Source: Dipylidium caninum
Lineage: Eukaryota; Platyhelminthes; Cestoda; Cyclophyllidea; Dipylidiidae
DNA: 64,000 bases
NCBI GenBank assembly: GCA_017562135.1
Contig: QEYB01001046.1
Coordinates: 5,084,001-5,148,000 of the forward strand
Reading direction: 5' to 3'
This document shows, in pieces, positions 37,101 to 51,800 of the stretch (position 1 is the stretch's first letter; every line of letters starts with the position of its first letter). The notes under the pieces were generated by a model. The model worked only from the letters and a program-made list of their open reading frames with translations. It had not been told where the DNA came from and searched no databases. A program made the position numbers and the translations under genes.

Positions 37101-40100
37101 ATCTAACCGCATCGACTGGAGCAAGTGCACTTCTTGATCGGCGGCTCGCACGCCGTCAACCCACTTGGCATGTTCAGCTCCTCACGTCTGCTCTACCAAC
37201 AGAACAGAGGAGCTTGCTCTAAAGCTCTGCGCTCGGACCCTTTAATGGCAATCGGATTACCTAACTTTTCGCCAGTCCACAAGCTCCTCTTTCTGCCTGG
37301 GGGGCATCTCGCAAACCCTGCTAACCCCTCTCGATTGCCCGCTCGCGCCGCAACACCGCCGCCGCCGTGCGGTGCATGAACGCCTGGCGCTGGGCTGAGC
37401 TCCGTGGCGCTCCGATGAAATGCACTTCCCGCGTTTCCAACAAAGCGGCAACGGCGGCCCAGGCGTTCAAAAGCCCTCGTCTTAATGCTTACCCCTACAT
37501 TGCAGTTTAAATGTCAGTGCTTCGAAGCAACGCTGGGGTGAATCAAATTAACAACGGAGCAGCAAGTCTCCCCTGCTCACGGAACGACAACTGGTACGCG
37601 GTGCTGCGGCTATGACATCCGTTGAAAGGCTTCTTCTTCCCTTCTTCCGTGCACACCTTACATTATCCTTATCGAGTATCGAATATGCCTTTTTCAGCGT
37701 TCGCATTATCCCCCGATCAGCAGACCCGCACCTCTCCTGCACCAAACACCTATCCTGCGTGGACTTGATCTCTCCCCAGAGCGCTGCCTTCGGACCGTTT
37801 GGTCTCCCTCCTTAAGAGGCGCGATCGGGATGGAAGGCGCTCGTTATGGCCCAAATCGGAGGGAAAGACACCAGATCCTCTGTCGTCCCGAGGTTTTTCG
37901 CCCTTAACATTCTACTTGAAAGATCGGTTTCGCTTCAGGCCTAGCGGCACCGCAGACAGCTTTATTGTATTTACAGCCACTTGAGGTTGGCGACACAACG
38001 CAGTGGAACCCATCGCTCAGTCGGTTCCTGGTGACCTCGTGAACGCGCCGCTGGCGTGATGCTGATGCGATCGTGCTGCGCCCCGCCTCCCGGAGCGGAC
38101 ACGGGCGGGTGGGTCGAGAGCCGCCGCCCCACACTCACTTCCCAGGCGGTGGGAACGGCTACCTACCGAGGCGGCGGAGGTCGTCAAGCTTCCACTTTTT
38201 CGCCCCCATTTTACCATAAATCACGCAGAGGTAATTTGTCTGACACCTTACTTTGGCAAAATTGTGCGACCATAAGTGGCTGAATGGCACTAGGCTGCCC
38301 ACGGCTCTCCTGGTCCCCACGTGAGCAGGTGGTGCCGGTTAACGCGTCTATGTGCCAATTCTGCCGTTCTGGAGATCCGTCCTTTCCGGCGCAAAAAGCA
38401 CTCGGGCTGTGATGCGCTGCGAACGTCTCACACCAATGTGCGTAGTAGCAGTCTAATAATGCTCCACTCAAAATGATCTCAGTGCCGTTTTACTGCTGTA
38501 CGCTCCCTGGGGCGAGTAAATTGCCGTGCGCTCCCTCGAAAATAGTCATCTGTGCAGATCACCGGCTGAAGGTGTCTGCTGCCTCGTCGCACGACATGGA
38601 GCGGAAGATCCGGGACGTCTGCTTTCCATGGGCAAAGTGGCTGCTGCCTTGTCAATGGTGTTTTCTGTTTCGACTCTGACCATCGAGGAATGTCCTCTCT
38701 GGAGGATGGGTGAGAAGGCCTACTGTTGACAGGACCTTTTGGGACACGCCTCCCGAAAATGTGCATGAACTTGTAGATTCGCAGTGGCGCGTATCTACCT
38801 CCCACTGCAATGACTAGCACTGCACTTATCGCCCCTTTTATTTTTGTGTTGCTCATACTGCCGCTCGAGAAGCTTTCGGAAGCGCACAGGCGACTTGCGC
38901 TCGCAAGCAGCGCTGCGCGGCGCGCGGCGCACGCCCCGAGGGCGAGTCCCCCGAGGGGGTCTTTGCCGACCGCATCGCCTGCACCGCGCAACACGCTCCG
39001 CGAACTCGGGACCTTGGCGGCCCGGTGTCCTCGCCGACTCCGTCGCCGCAGCGCCGTGCCGACGCGCCGCCTGCGGCCTAACTGGTTGTTGTGCGAATGA
39101 GGTCACTGTACTAACATCGGTGTCAAATTCACCTCAAACCCTCACTTTATCCTCTCTGCGCGATCAGCTCCTTCCGCTAAAACGGGCGGCCCAGGGGTGG
39201 AGGGCGGAGTTCGTGGGGCGTTGTGCGCTTGCGGCGCTGCCATCACACCTATCGCCATTCCACTGCTCTGCGACTCGTAGGGCGAGTTTCCATAATCTGC
39301 AATGGTGGACATCAAAAGACGTGTCTCTGCAACTCTGCAATCCCCGCAAACAGTGGCGCAACCACCCGCTGTTTCACGGATTATGCTACTGTCAGCAGAT
39401 GATCCATCACGAGTCGTCCTTGGCTCTGCCCCTCGTGGCGCCGACAGGCTCCGACGCGCGGTGGGTCCGCGCCGCAGTCGGGGCGATCTGCCTCCAGTTG
39501 GCGGCGATTGACGCCTTCTTGTTGCCTCGCCCTCCCCGTTGGCCTTCCGGTGAAAACACTGCCTAAACGCCCAAACATATGTATTCTTATGTGATTGCAA
39601 GGCCTTGCTTAATGCAAACTTAGGACGGTTTGGTAGCAGGCGCTTTGGGGGCTATGACGAGCGGCAGGCACTTTAACTCGCACCACAATTCCCACTTGCG
39701 TGGGACGAAGGGCCTCCCTGCGTCTCTGTCGGTGCGTCGGACGCATTTGTCCGCAAGACATTCCCCCTCGCAGTCTCGTTCTGTGGTGAGCAACTGGGAC
39801 TACAGTGGACTTTCACCCCCTCGACGCCTCAACGGGATGTCCCTTGTTCCGTCTCGCGTGTAATACCTAAATGGGAACTTAATTCTGTCGAATTTTCTGT
39901 ATTTCCCGAGTGAACATCTGAAATGTAAAATGAGCCACAGAAATTGGCAATTACCCGCGCACAAACCGTCACACGAGGTTCGTGTGACCCTCGAGTTCCA
40001 CGCTGCGAGTCACGGGACCCGATCTGCTCGTGTCCTCGCTCTCTCTCGTCAACAGGAGTTGGCTTTTTGGGCGGTGCTCTGCGCTTGGTGGGGACTGCGC

Positions 40101-43100
40101 CGACGCAAGGCTCCTCGTTTTCCCTCGCTACTTCCTCTTATTTTGAGCCGTCGCGAAGCTGTAGCCCTGCGGTCTCCTAGAGAAACAACACGCGCTTGGC
40201 GTGGAGTCCTCTGCCCAGGCCCCGTTCAGCCCATTATCCCTTCCCCGCCTTTGCTGACGCGTGTGCGTGTTTGTGCCCCGGTGACCGCTCGGCCTGTTTT
40301 CACTGCTTACAGTGATACTCACGGGAAGCAGCGAAGCAAAGCGGATCTTTCCGGCGTCGCTGGTGCCCGCAGCAAGCGCCAGCCGCTGGGGTCGGGGCGC
40401 GCTGGGTTAATGGTATTTCGGAGAATCACAAAACCAGCCTCCTTCCTCCATCGGTGCTAACATACGCTGGTGAAATAAAGCCCGAGACCTTCGCGCGATG
40501 AAGGCATAGTTGGATGGGACTTTTGCAACTGCCGTGCTGTCGTTGTTGACGGGTAATTTAATCGACACCGACCACGTCGGAGAGGATTTTTGAGACTCTC
40601 GATGGGACATAAGTAAGTGAACCGCCCGGCCTTCACTTGTTCCGACTGGCCGCATATTTGTTTCTCGATGCTTGCCTCATGCGTTGACATTATGTAATGC
40701 AGATTGCCGAGCTGAATTGCACAAGTCTATGGAATCGAGAGGACTTTTGAAAATGACGCCAACAACAGCCGTCGAGGCAGGCGGCATCGCGGCTCCCTCG
40801 CACGACGCTTCGCCTGTGGAACGCAGGCCAGAGCCGCGTGGCAATGTTGGCTCTGCCCAAGTTGCGATTTGCCTCGGCTCGACACCTGACCCTGGCTTGG
40901 TCCCTGCAGCGTCCAACCGGCACGGCCAAGTGGCTCGCTAATGAGGCAGTCTTCGCCGGGGCGTTCCTGGGCGAGTCCGCTTCAAGGCCGGTCCAATGGC
41001 TGCCTGTAGGTGAGGCGTGTAAGTTGACACTCAAACACGAGGGGATGCTGAGGCGAGAAAAACTGGACTCCGCGATCGGGAAAGGTTTCTCTGGCATATA
41101 AGCAGGCTCCGAATGAATTTCTGCACTCATTACTTAGCAAAATTAAGAGCGAGGCAAGGCTCCTGCGAGGTGTGCCACCTTAACACAAAGTCCACAGTCA
41201 CCGTTGGGATCGGTATTTTGCGCGATGTTTAAAGGAGCCCAAAAGGCGAGGGGGCCGTGCAAATCCTCCCAAAAGACTCCACATGTGAGCGCCAAGATGC
41301 ACCGAGTCGGTACGCCAGAGCTCGCTAGGAGACGGCGAACGCCCGCGCCATGGTTCCTTCGCTTCCTCGGCACCGTCGTGTTGCGGCGAATGCGCCAGCG
41401 GCCGAGTCGGACGAGGACATGTTTGAGCACATTGCGTGCCTATCGCCAACATTCTGCTGGGGTGGATTGTGTCGCTGCGTGTCACGGACGGACTTTGCAC
41501 CGGCCAAACACCCAGCGCGGCGAGGCTAACAGCCGCAGTTTGGTTCCCCCTGTCGAGGAAATGCTCTGGAGCGCTTCGCAAAACACCGCCCGAAAATCAC
41601 GGTTCTTCGCTCACGTCCTCCTTTGCGCTCCTCATCATCATCCGCATGCAACTTTGGCGAAGTCAACTTTGCTTTTACTTTGTTGCTTTTTAAGGACGGA
41701 ATGAAATGGCCGCCTTCATTTGAAGGCATCGTCTGAACCGATTTCACCTGAGGGAATCGAATTAACTTAAGCTCCGCCATTGCCCGCTTATTTCCTTGAG
41801 CAGTCGTCCCCGTGACCAGGAGGCTTCTCCGCACTCCCAAATTCCGCACTCGCCGCGCCCGTTCCTCTGGCGGCTTCATGGTCACCGCACCCAAGGAAGC
41901 AGAGAAGTCCGGCCTTGAGGTGAGGGCGGTTTGGAGGCAGCGTGCCCCCAGACAGGTCCCCGGAAATGTTCGGACCCTCGCTCTCAAAGAATTTACGCCT
42001 TTGGGGTGATTATACGCGTTGAACGGCGATGTCTGTGAAGAGGAGAAGGTGAACTTCGAGCTTCCTATGTTCTTGTGCCCCCCCGCCCCGCAAACCATGT
42101 GCTGCGGAACGCTTACTGCCGTCCCTCTGACCTTATCCTCAAAGGGATAATGAAACAAACCGCGAGTTGGAGGCGCGGTGTGTCGGCTTCTTCTTTCCAG
42201 AGAGATGGCACAAGCCAGTGAATTCGCGGCTATCGGTTGAAACGCATTCCCGAGGTAAGCAGACGTGCAGGGAAGCCATTTCTCTTGAGCGCGGTCATGC
42301 AGAAGCACCTCGAGCCGGCCGCCTCCCGGTCATGGGGAGAGGAGAGGAGCATGCGCGCCTCGGCCGCTGCTTCGGGTCACCTGCCCGGGCGCTCTCGACG
42401 AGACAGGGTGTCCTCGCGACCACCTTCCCACCAGACGTCGCGCCCCCCGAGTTCGCCCCTAAGGGGAGCGTCTTTCCGACGAAGTCACAAACAACCGCCT
42501 GCGTCATTCTAATTCCCTATTTGCTGCCACTGGGTTCCATTTGCTCCCGCTGATGTCGACAAGAGCAGGACGAGGCGAGGGCGGCTCTTCCCCTGCCTTC
42601 CAGCACTCGGTCGCCGCGCCAGGGAAGCATCATTTTCGTTGATAGGTCGCTGGTGCTATTCGCCGAATTTTTAGCGCCTTCTGAAAGACCTTTTCCGAGA
42701 CATCCGACGGGACACCGGTCGACTAAACCCTCGTCCCATGAGTCGAGGTGAAAAGCAGCCGGCATCAATGAGCTTTGAGACCCGAAATGGTTGAGGCTGT
42801 TTGACTTCTCGACACCTTCGAGTGACATCTTACAGTGGCAATGAGGCTGGTTACTGCGGACCTACTGTTGGCACGAGGGAGGGGAGTGCGCGCCGAGCCG
42901 AGGATTGTTCGCACATCATGACCGAAAAATGCGATCTGTCACCTGTGTACTCGATACGCCGTCCCTTCTCTTCCAGCCTCCTAGTGGCCCGGCCTCGCTC
43001 CCAGCGGCGACGCCATAAAAAGCAACCCTGATCGCTGTTTGAGGGACTACGAGCCCGGTCCACAGGAGGGGCGAATGAAGTGCTGGTAGAAAGACCCCAC

Positions 43101-44740
43101 AATAACGCGAGGGTTAGCGTGCAAACGGGGAGAGGACTGGAACGAAAGGCGTCTGCGACGCAGCCTGGAATGGCTGCAACGGCTCCAAAAGACACGATGC
43201 CTTAAAAGGGGCCAAAGGTGAGCGCAGTGTCCTAAACTGGCACCCCTCGCGTCCCCGAGGCGAATGACGATGGACAGATTTTGTCATCAATGTGCTTGCC
43301 AACCAGAGGCACGGCCCGAACGGGTGTCTGTCCCCCAGATGCTCTCACAGGGTCTAAAACTCTCCCCCGTCGAAATGTGTCTATTCTGCTATAATGGCGG
43401 AGTGGCATGAGGCACGAACGGCGATGTGGTGGAGTGGTGTGGTGACATGTGACCTGAGAGAAGCCTTGTCCCCGTGGTCGCGCATCAATTTACATCCCAG
43501 GCACATGAAAGAGCCCACTGCGTCGTCAACATTATTTGTTACAATCAGCGATGCTGGGAGGAGCAGTTCTGACGGGCGCTGGACTCGAATAGTCGGCAGA
43601 GTCCTGGGCGTGGCGTCCCAGGCACGACAGCGGAGATCAGCCGCAGTGCACACATTCTCTAAACGTGTAAGTTGACTCGCGAGGCCTCCTGCCCTCGCGG
43701 ACTCGCGGTCGGGTGGGGGGTCGTGCCACGCCCGGAGGCTCCGCCCCCGAGCCGGATTCTGTAGAGGTGCTCTGGCGCGCGTGAATGGGCTTCCTCGCGG
43801 ACCCACGCCACGAGTGCCCTGTCCCGCGGCACGGCGCAAACGGAGACGGAAGTGGGCACGCAGGGGACCGCGGAGGCCCTGAAGTGCGCCGCAACGCGTT
43901 CACTTTGAGCGCCTTCCCGCGGCCAGTATGTTTCATACGAAATTGAAGCAGCATATTAAACGCACTCGTTATTGGTGGAGGAATAACGATGGGAGTTGAG
44001 GCGCCATTGCGGAAATTAACTAATCTTCCAACGCGCAATAACGCAGTGTCATGCAATGGCAGCATCAATGAATGCCAACTTTTCGTGGGGGAAAGAACAG
44101 GGAGGACTGCGGTCCTCGTTTGGAGGGCGACTTCAGCACTGGGAGGATGTGCTGCTGGCGCACAGACGGGTGCCGAAGGAGATGCCTTCCAGTAAAGGAA
44201 GAATTCCGCTCTGTTTATTCACCATCCGTGCGCTGCCATGCGGTTGACTTAAACGAATTTAACTAGCATCACCTGAATAAAGTGGAGGAGACCAACATGT
44301 TCTACGCAACGAAGACGTGTCATCGTGGCGGGATGAACACACGGGTGTCAACCGTGAACTTGTTTGATCTCCCGGTGGAATTCTGGTACTTAAAGAACGA
44401 CAGACGTCCCGCCTCCACGCCCTCTTCCCTCTCCTCCAATTGCAGGCTTCTTTGCCCGCCAATGGGGGCCCCCAACCCCCCGAGAGAGCGCGAGACGCCC
44501 GTGTCCGCGCGCACAGCCACCTCCCGCGGCCCGCCCCCGCGCCGCCCGCCTCCGCCGGTCCGCGCGCCCGTGGGCGACGGGTCGCGCGTGCTCTTCACAC
44601 TTGGCTGCGACGTTTTGTGCAGAACGGGGAGGTCGTGTTCGCCACTAGTGCGTATGCGAGAGGGAACTCGCGTCTAATTCACTCGGCCTTCCGAAAGTGC
44701 CTACGAAATGACAAAAATAGAAACTCGTGGGCGTTTATTT
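34113..44740. other. ELL 3' flank and GC-rich gene-free block
   Basis: The first ~1.2 kb after the ELL stop is AT/pyrimidine-rich and probably holds the 3' untranslated region. From about 35.4 kb the DNA becomes GC-rich with dense overlapping ORFs on both strands and no conserved domain, no ordered splice sites and no RNA gene that I can see. The longest frame (41526-42308, minus, 260 aa) has no family resemblance and the composition of its host DNA. Confidence 0.6.
38810..39100 (+). CDS. possible signal-peptide ORF
   Basis: The frame opens with a good secretory leader (MTSTALIAPFIFVLLILPLE) and then becomes Ala/Arg/Pro-rich over 96 residues without any domain. Only the leader has gene-like character. 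It may be a first exon whose continuation I cannot locate, or chance. The opposite strand also reads open here. Confidence 0.2.
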   Translation: MTSTALIAPFIFVLLILPLEKLSEAHRRLALASSAARRAAHAPRASPPRGSLPTASPAPRNTLRELGTLAARCPRRLRRRSAVPTRRLRPNWLLCE

Positions 44741-45866
44741 TCAGCTGGCATTGACCAGTTTGAACGATGCCCAGTGGGCGTTATGAGCGGGCGGCGATTT
44801 CGCCAAAAATAGCGTTTTCATTTGATGCTCGGGTATGGAAACTACTCGAAACAATTCGTTCAGAAGCTGTGTCCGGCGCCGGTGAAGATGGGCTATGTCT
44901 AAATTTGGAGAAACCGTTGTTACAGACGTGGCACTTTGCAGACTGCCCCTTCGCGACTCATTGCTGTTATTAATCGGGCGTCCAAGTCGCGTCTCGCCCC
45001 GTCCGTAGGCGCCATGGCGGGAAGGGCGCAAAAAACCATCGTGGCCGCGGCGCACCTGCCAAACAGAAGGCGGTCGTCGTCGGCGCCCCAGCCCGCCTCG
45101 CCGGCATTCGCTTGTCGTGGGCCCAGCGTTGCTGTCCGGACTGAGACTGACGAAGACTCGGTCGAGCGCTCTGGCGCAGGCGCCCACCCCCGCCGTCGGA
45201 CAGCGCGCAGTCCTCCTCCACGGTGAGAGGCGCAGGCCCCACCTCCGCCGCCTGCCGCGCGACCGCCCAGGACCACGGCAATTAGGTTGTTTTGCTCCTC
45301 ACCGCTCACAGACAAGGAGGGCGCGAACCGGAACCCGAATGCACGCGCAATAGTGAAATTCGGGAATCCGGTCAGGCATTTCAATTTCAAAGAGACCCCG
45401 GCAGGCGTTGCAACAGTTGGCGGCGAAGGTGCAGCCACCCATGGCCAAGGCGGCCGGCTCTGCGTCGAGCCACACACCCTCGTATTCTTAGGTCTTGCCC
45501 GGGGCCCGTCACCTGTCGCTCGCCTCCCATGCTTGACATTCTACCCGTGCTCGGGTTTAAAAGCGCCTGTTCTTTGTTTACACTTGTAAGCGAACAAAGG
45601 GCGGCGTATGAAATGGGGTACTGAGAGGCCCCAGGTGACGTCGCACGCATTCCCACAATAATGTTATAATCTGGAATACAAGTATTGTGATGGTACATAG
45701 TGCGCGAGTCGGGGTTCAAGGACTGTCTGTTCTAGCTGAGGTAATTATCGAAATACTGGTGGAAGATTCGGATTCAATTTTGAGCAGGCAGGCTGACGAT
45801 CTTCTCTAAAATATAGCTAATTGTCAGTGCCAGTTCGAAGAGATAAGAGGCAGTACACTAAGACAC

Positions 45867-48800
45867 CTACCAGGAGCGGACAATTGTTGAATTTTCTTCA
45901 AGAACATGTCCATATTTTCATAGCGCAGCATGTTAACCGGGCTACCTTGCGCGTGAGCCTTGATCTCGGCGGGGGGGGTTCGAGGCGGCCTGGCTAGCCA
46001 GCCGAGGCGGCGGGGCGGGCGGCGTTGCCTCCTCCTCCTGACTTGGCAAGGCAGGAACTGACTTTCGTCGAACACCTCCGCTAACAGCTTCCTCATCGGG
46101 AATGCAGTTCAGTGGCAGCGGCTGGTCCTCTCCGTCCACATACACTTGCACGTTGAATTTGACGCGTGCGTTTCTTTTGACCTTCGGCGCATTGGGGTTT
46201 TTGAGGCGGCTGACGAGAATTGTGGGTTGTGGGAGACGGAGCGGCTGAGGCAAATTCGCGGTGCTGTTGGGGATTTCAGGCGGCTCCTCATTTAATGCTG
46301 GAATGTCAGGCAGGTCCGAAATGGGTGTTGAGTTGCGAATGGACCTCCTCGAAAAGCCCTCCGGCCAAATGGGAAAAATGTGAATGCCGTTGAGGAGAAG
46401 GGCTTTGGCAGGTCCTTTGAACACCGGAGGGTCACGAAAAACACGTTTTCGTCGTCGCGTAGTGCCTCTTGAATCTGAACCGACAATTATTGCGAACATT
46501 CTGGAAGCGGGGTAGTCACGAAACGCAAACGCCATCACAAACACTACATTTGGACCGTAAATCTTTTGGCAAAACTACGTGACAGACGGATACGCCTGGG
46601 TAGCGATAATTGGGTCACGGATACCTCATGGGTTAAGTGATTCACTTGCAACCTTACTAAAGCTGTAGCGCAATGAGAGGTAGCTTAGCTCCGCAGCCCG
46701 GGGCCACAATTAGTTGATTCCACATTTCTTAGCTATCTATTTACAAGCGATTGACTTATGTTGTCCTGATGGGAGATTACACAGAACTGCAACGTACTCA
46801 ACAGGCGGGGAGTGGATTAAGCTATTTGAAGGTCCCGGCATCGAGGCATGGTGTGGAATGGTGGCAACCTAATAGGCCTATTTTGTGTGCGCCGAATATG
46901 CTAATTGTTTCTCCGAATACCTCTATGCTACGCATTCTTTCGTCATGATCGGGTTGGAGCAGACGGATGGTCGTCATAAGTCGTTTTCCTTTCTGCACTC
47001 CCGTTGTCCGCAGCGGTTGGATTCAGCACCCCTCCAAGAGATCGCAAGCGTTGCAGTCGCTGCTCATTTTGTCGGGCGGTGGCGTTTACCTTCGCCAACC
47101 TGTAATTATAATCGACTACTTACGTTATTTAAGTAAAAAATATATGTTATAAATTGATGCGCACGAAACTGAGCAAAGCACATTTTTTTAGACCTGGGGC
47201 ATAATACAATGCGTGTAGCGGTCATTTGCACAGATTTGTCGTCCGCATATTGCTTACAATAAGCAACACAGCGGATTCCAGTGGCCTGAAGGGATTTCAT
47301 AGGCCGAATGGTCTTTGAAAAGGTGGTGAGATGACGGAAAATTGCTTTTATTTACCGTTTTAGCGTTGTAATGGTTCCATTCAGCCTTGCACTGCGTTCA
47401 CGCAAATCTGATAGGTGGGCGAGCTGTTCTTCAAGAATTCTAAAGACGAGTTAAGCAAAACATTGTCAGCTTATCTATGGAAAACCCTTAATTTGGGGTG
47501 GATTCAGATCGCTCGACAATGGATTAGACGGGGACGCCAAAAGGCTAGGAAGCATCCAAATATTCTAGCTTAAGCGCAGTTTGCATGCAGTAGAAGCCGC
47601 GAGATATGGAGGAGGGACTTGCATTGTTCCATATGAAAAGTGCATATGACTTGCCGCGTCTCCTGTTCGGCCGAGTCCATTTCGTTTTCCGCATGCTGCC
47701 AAATTGCTTTCCGCATGAGTGGGTCGTTGTCTACATGACGGAGTATTTATATCAGCTGCAAAGTTACGCCACGCCCCTGCTCCCTGTGTCACAGTGTGGC
47801 AAATAAAGGGACATACCACAACAGAAGCCGATAGTCGACGTTGCGAGCTGCAGACGATCTTCAAGAGCGCTGACCATCTGGAGAGTGATGCGGCATCTGC
47901 CTCGGAGGACGTCGTTCCCCGTCTCCTCAATCACACCCTCCAGGTCCGCCATCTGGCCTATCAAAGAAGACCACGTGGTCTGGTAGGCGGCCAACGCGTT
48001 GTCCAGCGTCTGCCTGTCTGAGCGCACTTTATGAATGCGTGTGTCGTAGAAGGGATGCGCCTGCTGCAATCCCTTTCTGCGTTCATACTTCTTCAACTGA
48101 ACCTAAGTAACAAATTACGGCAGCGGATCTATCAGGGTGTGGCACGGAACGGTGGATTAACAGGAAGCAGACGCTCACAGCTATCTGTCTTTGGCAGCAT
48201 TGCACTTCGTTTGCGAAGCATTTCCTCATATCAATTTGCTCCCGCTTCAAGTCGGACAACGCGGCGCGCACTTGTTGCAGCTCCTTCTTCGCCCCGATGG
48301 CCGCTTCCCTCTGAGCTCCTTAAAGTTGCAATTGGGGCACTGATGCTCCGTGTTAACATGTTTACAAAGGTCAGCGGCTAAAAAGTGCTTCACCTGCCCC
48401 ACAGGTGAAGCACATTCCCATCACGACTCAGGTGGATACCGTCAAGAGTCTCTTCGCTCGGTCAATTCCAGCCTGACAACGTTTTTAACCTCGTAGTCAT
48501 CAGCGAACTCCTTGTCTGCCTCCACCCCGTGTTTTGGCAATGAGTCGACTTTCCCGTTTTCGGAGCATCTACGAGGACGCCTTTTGGAGTGACACGATTC
48601 GGACTGGTTCACCTGGCGTAATTAGCCGAATTTAGCGGGGGCGAGCGGCCGCAACCCTCCTTTTGGCGCATTAGAAGGCCTCATCGGTGCGCCCGACCGA
48701 GGCATTGAGGAGTGGGGCGAAGCCCTTGGGAAAGCCCCGCTCCTACAAAAGGTGGGCCCGCTTCTGCCAATGAGGGAAGGTACCTTGCATGAGTGATCGG

Positions 48801-51800
48801 CATCTATGAGGAGGTGCAATGCACAGACGGACGGTGTGCGTCAGGACTGTCTAGTCTTGGGTGACAGCACCGAGTCCACGTCCCCTGGAAATGCACTTGC
48901 TTTCAAAAAACGCATTTAAAGTGAAACGCACCTGCCCGTCGTTCAGCCGGCCATAGGCCAGTCGCAGCCGCCTCGTGGCCGGCTGGCGAAAGCGGCAAGT
49001 GCGGCTGACAGACCGTCGGCCAAAGTCAGTCTGCTCGGGCCGCCCACAGGGCGCTACTTTCTTGCCGACAACGGAGAGCTCAACATCCACTGGGCCGTCA
49101 GGATTTGCCAGCTGGGCAGATGTAAGCGTACCTGTCAGTTGTGGCAGCAGTCCCATGGCCCGGAAGGCGGTGAGGAAGGATTCCTGACGAACCCCGGAGG
49201 ATATCAGCACCTGGAACAGCGTGACCAAGTAGTTCACGTGCGCCTCTCCATCGGCCTCGTGGTCCCTCTGCTGGCAGTGGACGTCCGCGCACGGCGACTG
49301 GCCACCTTCCGTCGTGCTGAAGGAATAGTAAGCAGACACAAATTAGTTTTAAAGCCACGTCACACGGCTAGGATTTTGTTCCCATCTGATGCGAAGCGAA
49401 ATTGGAGCCAGATCCTCTGCCTTCTAACACGACTAGCAAAGACTAGAGCAGCGGATAGGGAGATGAACCGGATTTCTCTTTACCTCAGTCTCCTCTCCGC
49501 GTCCAACGTGGCCAAAGTCGCGTCCGTCGGGTGGGCGGCGGTTTGATCACGGTCGACGAGTAGGAGGTTTTGCGGATGCTGTTGGCTCTGGCGCTGCTGA
49601 TGCTGCTCAATGAGGGCTGAATTTGGCAGAGACGAAAGAGGTGTGAAAGGAGGCGAGTGTGAAATAAAATTAACTCGAGTGCATATCCAAAAGAGCCAGT
49701 AAACTGTGGCCACTTTCCGCGACTGGCGCAGTGCACAAAGGCGTCGGCAGTAGTCTCAAGCGTGGAGAAGTGGCTCCGTGCCGGGGAGTGATTGAGCCGC
49801 TCCTGGCCACAGCACTGAGGTGGTCCTCACTGAATCCACGCGGCTAAAGGGGTGCAGTAGTGGCCCCCCTCACTCGGAACAGGGAGACGCTCTCGGGAGG
49901 CGACCCCGAGGAGGTGGTACGGACGGGCGGACGGGCGGGTGGGCGGAGACCCCCCGACGAGTGCTTGTGCCACACGAGTGCCTCGTCCTCAACTCCCATT
50001 TTTAGCCGAGCGGCGCTGACCGTGGCGGTAGAGAAGTTTGCCCCCCAGACGTTTTCCCTTTGAGTGGGGCAAGGAGGAACGACTTCCTGTGGGCCGAGGC
50101 GACACTGGACGAGTCGCGCGTCGCGGTTTTCTCATTGCTAAGCCCCAAGCGTTTTTTGACAGCGGGAGGAGAGGGCGTGTTGCCTACCTTGGTGAAGCTC
50201 AGGTGGGCAGGTGCAGACCAATTCGCCGGTCCGGTGCGGCCCTGCTCCCGCCACTGCCGCCGCCGTCGTCACGGTCGTCGTCGTGGCCGTGCGCTGTTGC
50301 TGATGCTGCTGCGGTTGGCCTGCCTCGCAAGAGCCGGAGCCGTGGACGTGGGCATGTGCGTGGCCCGTGCGTGTGGACGACAACAAGACTGCTGCCGGCG
50401 CAACGACGCCCGCGGAAGACTGACGAGACCCAGAGGGGAAATGAGCGACTGTGAGACAGCCTCACAAGAAATCGCATTTATGCAAACAGTCACGCTGCTC
50501 TCCTTGACGTCGTTAGACTAAGAACACGTGGGAGGAGGTGATGGAGAAGCATAGGGCGTTGACAAAGAGACTATGGCGAGAACGTGCCGACCACGTTTCT
50601 CTACACCATAAAGGGGAAAGATTCTATCTCCGCTAAATGTAATTAGACTTTTGCATCAGATTCCTCACTGGCCTCAGCAAATCAGGCGTGTATACCAGTG
50701 ACCTCCCAGGCATAATGGAGGGGAGTGTGGATGCACCCTTTTGATCCGCGGTTCACTAGCGCCCAGTTTGTTCTCTACGGAGGAGAGAGGCGCAGAAGCT
50801 GACTTCCTGGACGCCGAGGTGGAGTGCTTGTCATTTGGTGGAAGGGTGATTGAGGGAAGGGCGATGCCCGACTGTGGGCGAGTCGCCCTCGCCCCCTCCC
50901 CACCCCCCTCCTCCCCGCGGAGAGCAGCCGAGCCGACCGGGAGAACAGGCGACACCAGCAGGGTCATTCGCCGCTCCGAGTTCCCTCGGCTGTGCTTCTC
51001 GGACGAGAGACTGCACGCGTCCGGCGCACCGCCTTCCAAGCCGAGGGCGGCCGGGGAGCGGCAAAGCGAAGGGGCCGTGCCCACCGGCCCCACCATCTCA
51101 TACCGCGAAAGTCCTCTTTCATTAAGCATGGCGGAGAGGGGGAGTGCCAAATGGGGCGTTGAAGGGGCTGCATTTTATTTGAATTCTGTGGCAAAATGGG
51201 GATGCACACTTGCCTGCGGGGAATGTTGTTGGTGTTGCTGAAGTATCTGGTGGATCTGGTGTTGCTGGATGAAGGCATGACTTGAGGGAATGGCGTACAG
51301 GAGGGCCGGCTGATGCTGGGCCTTTCTGTGAGGGTCTAAAAAACACAGACGCGAGTCACCGTCTGATCGCCGCCGCGAGGCAGAAGATTCCCCGAGCGGA
51401 TAAGATAATGCGCGCACGTGATGCCAACACCTCGCACTAAGGAAGGCCTCACTTGAAAGCTGCTTTAATGAGGACGTTTCGACGCAACCCGCCACTAAAA
51501 TTCACGGTCCAAATTGTCCTCGTCGTCGCCAAAGAGAGGGAAACACGAGGCAGATCTGAGCGCCTTCAACTTAGCCTGTCTCGAGTGCGTGGACAACAAA
51601 ACGCAAATGCCGGGCTCAGTCCGCGCACGTGTGACCGCGCCGCGCCGGAGGTGCGAGGACGGGCTTGGGTTCCGACGCCGCGGCGCAGCGGCCGGGAGGA
51701 GCTGAGGCCCTCGACTGCTGGCCGCGAGGCGGTCGCCCCGTCGCAAAGGCACTGCCCGTCGGCAGGGCGCCCGCGCCCTGTTGACCGCGGCTCGGCGGCC

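Noticed and set aside
41526..42308. 260-codon minus-strand ORF, the longest single frame between ELL and the unnamed gene
   Set aside because: No domain, no ordered splice sites, mixed composition identical to flanking DNA. In ~128,000 six-frame codon positions of GC-rich DNA a frame of this size is expected by chance.
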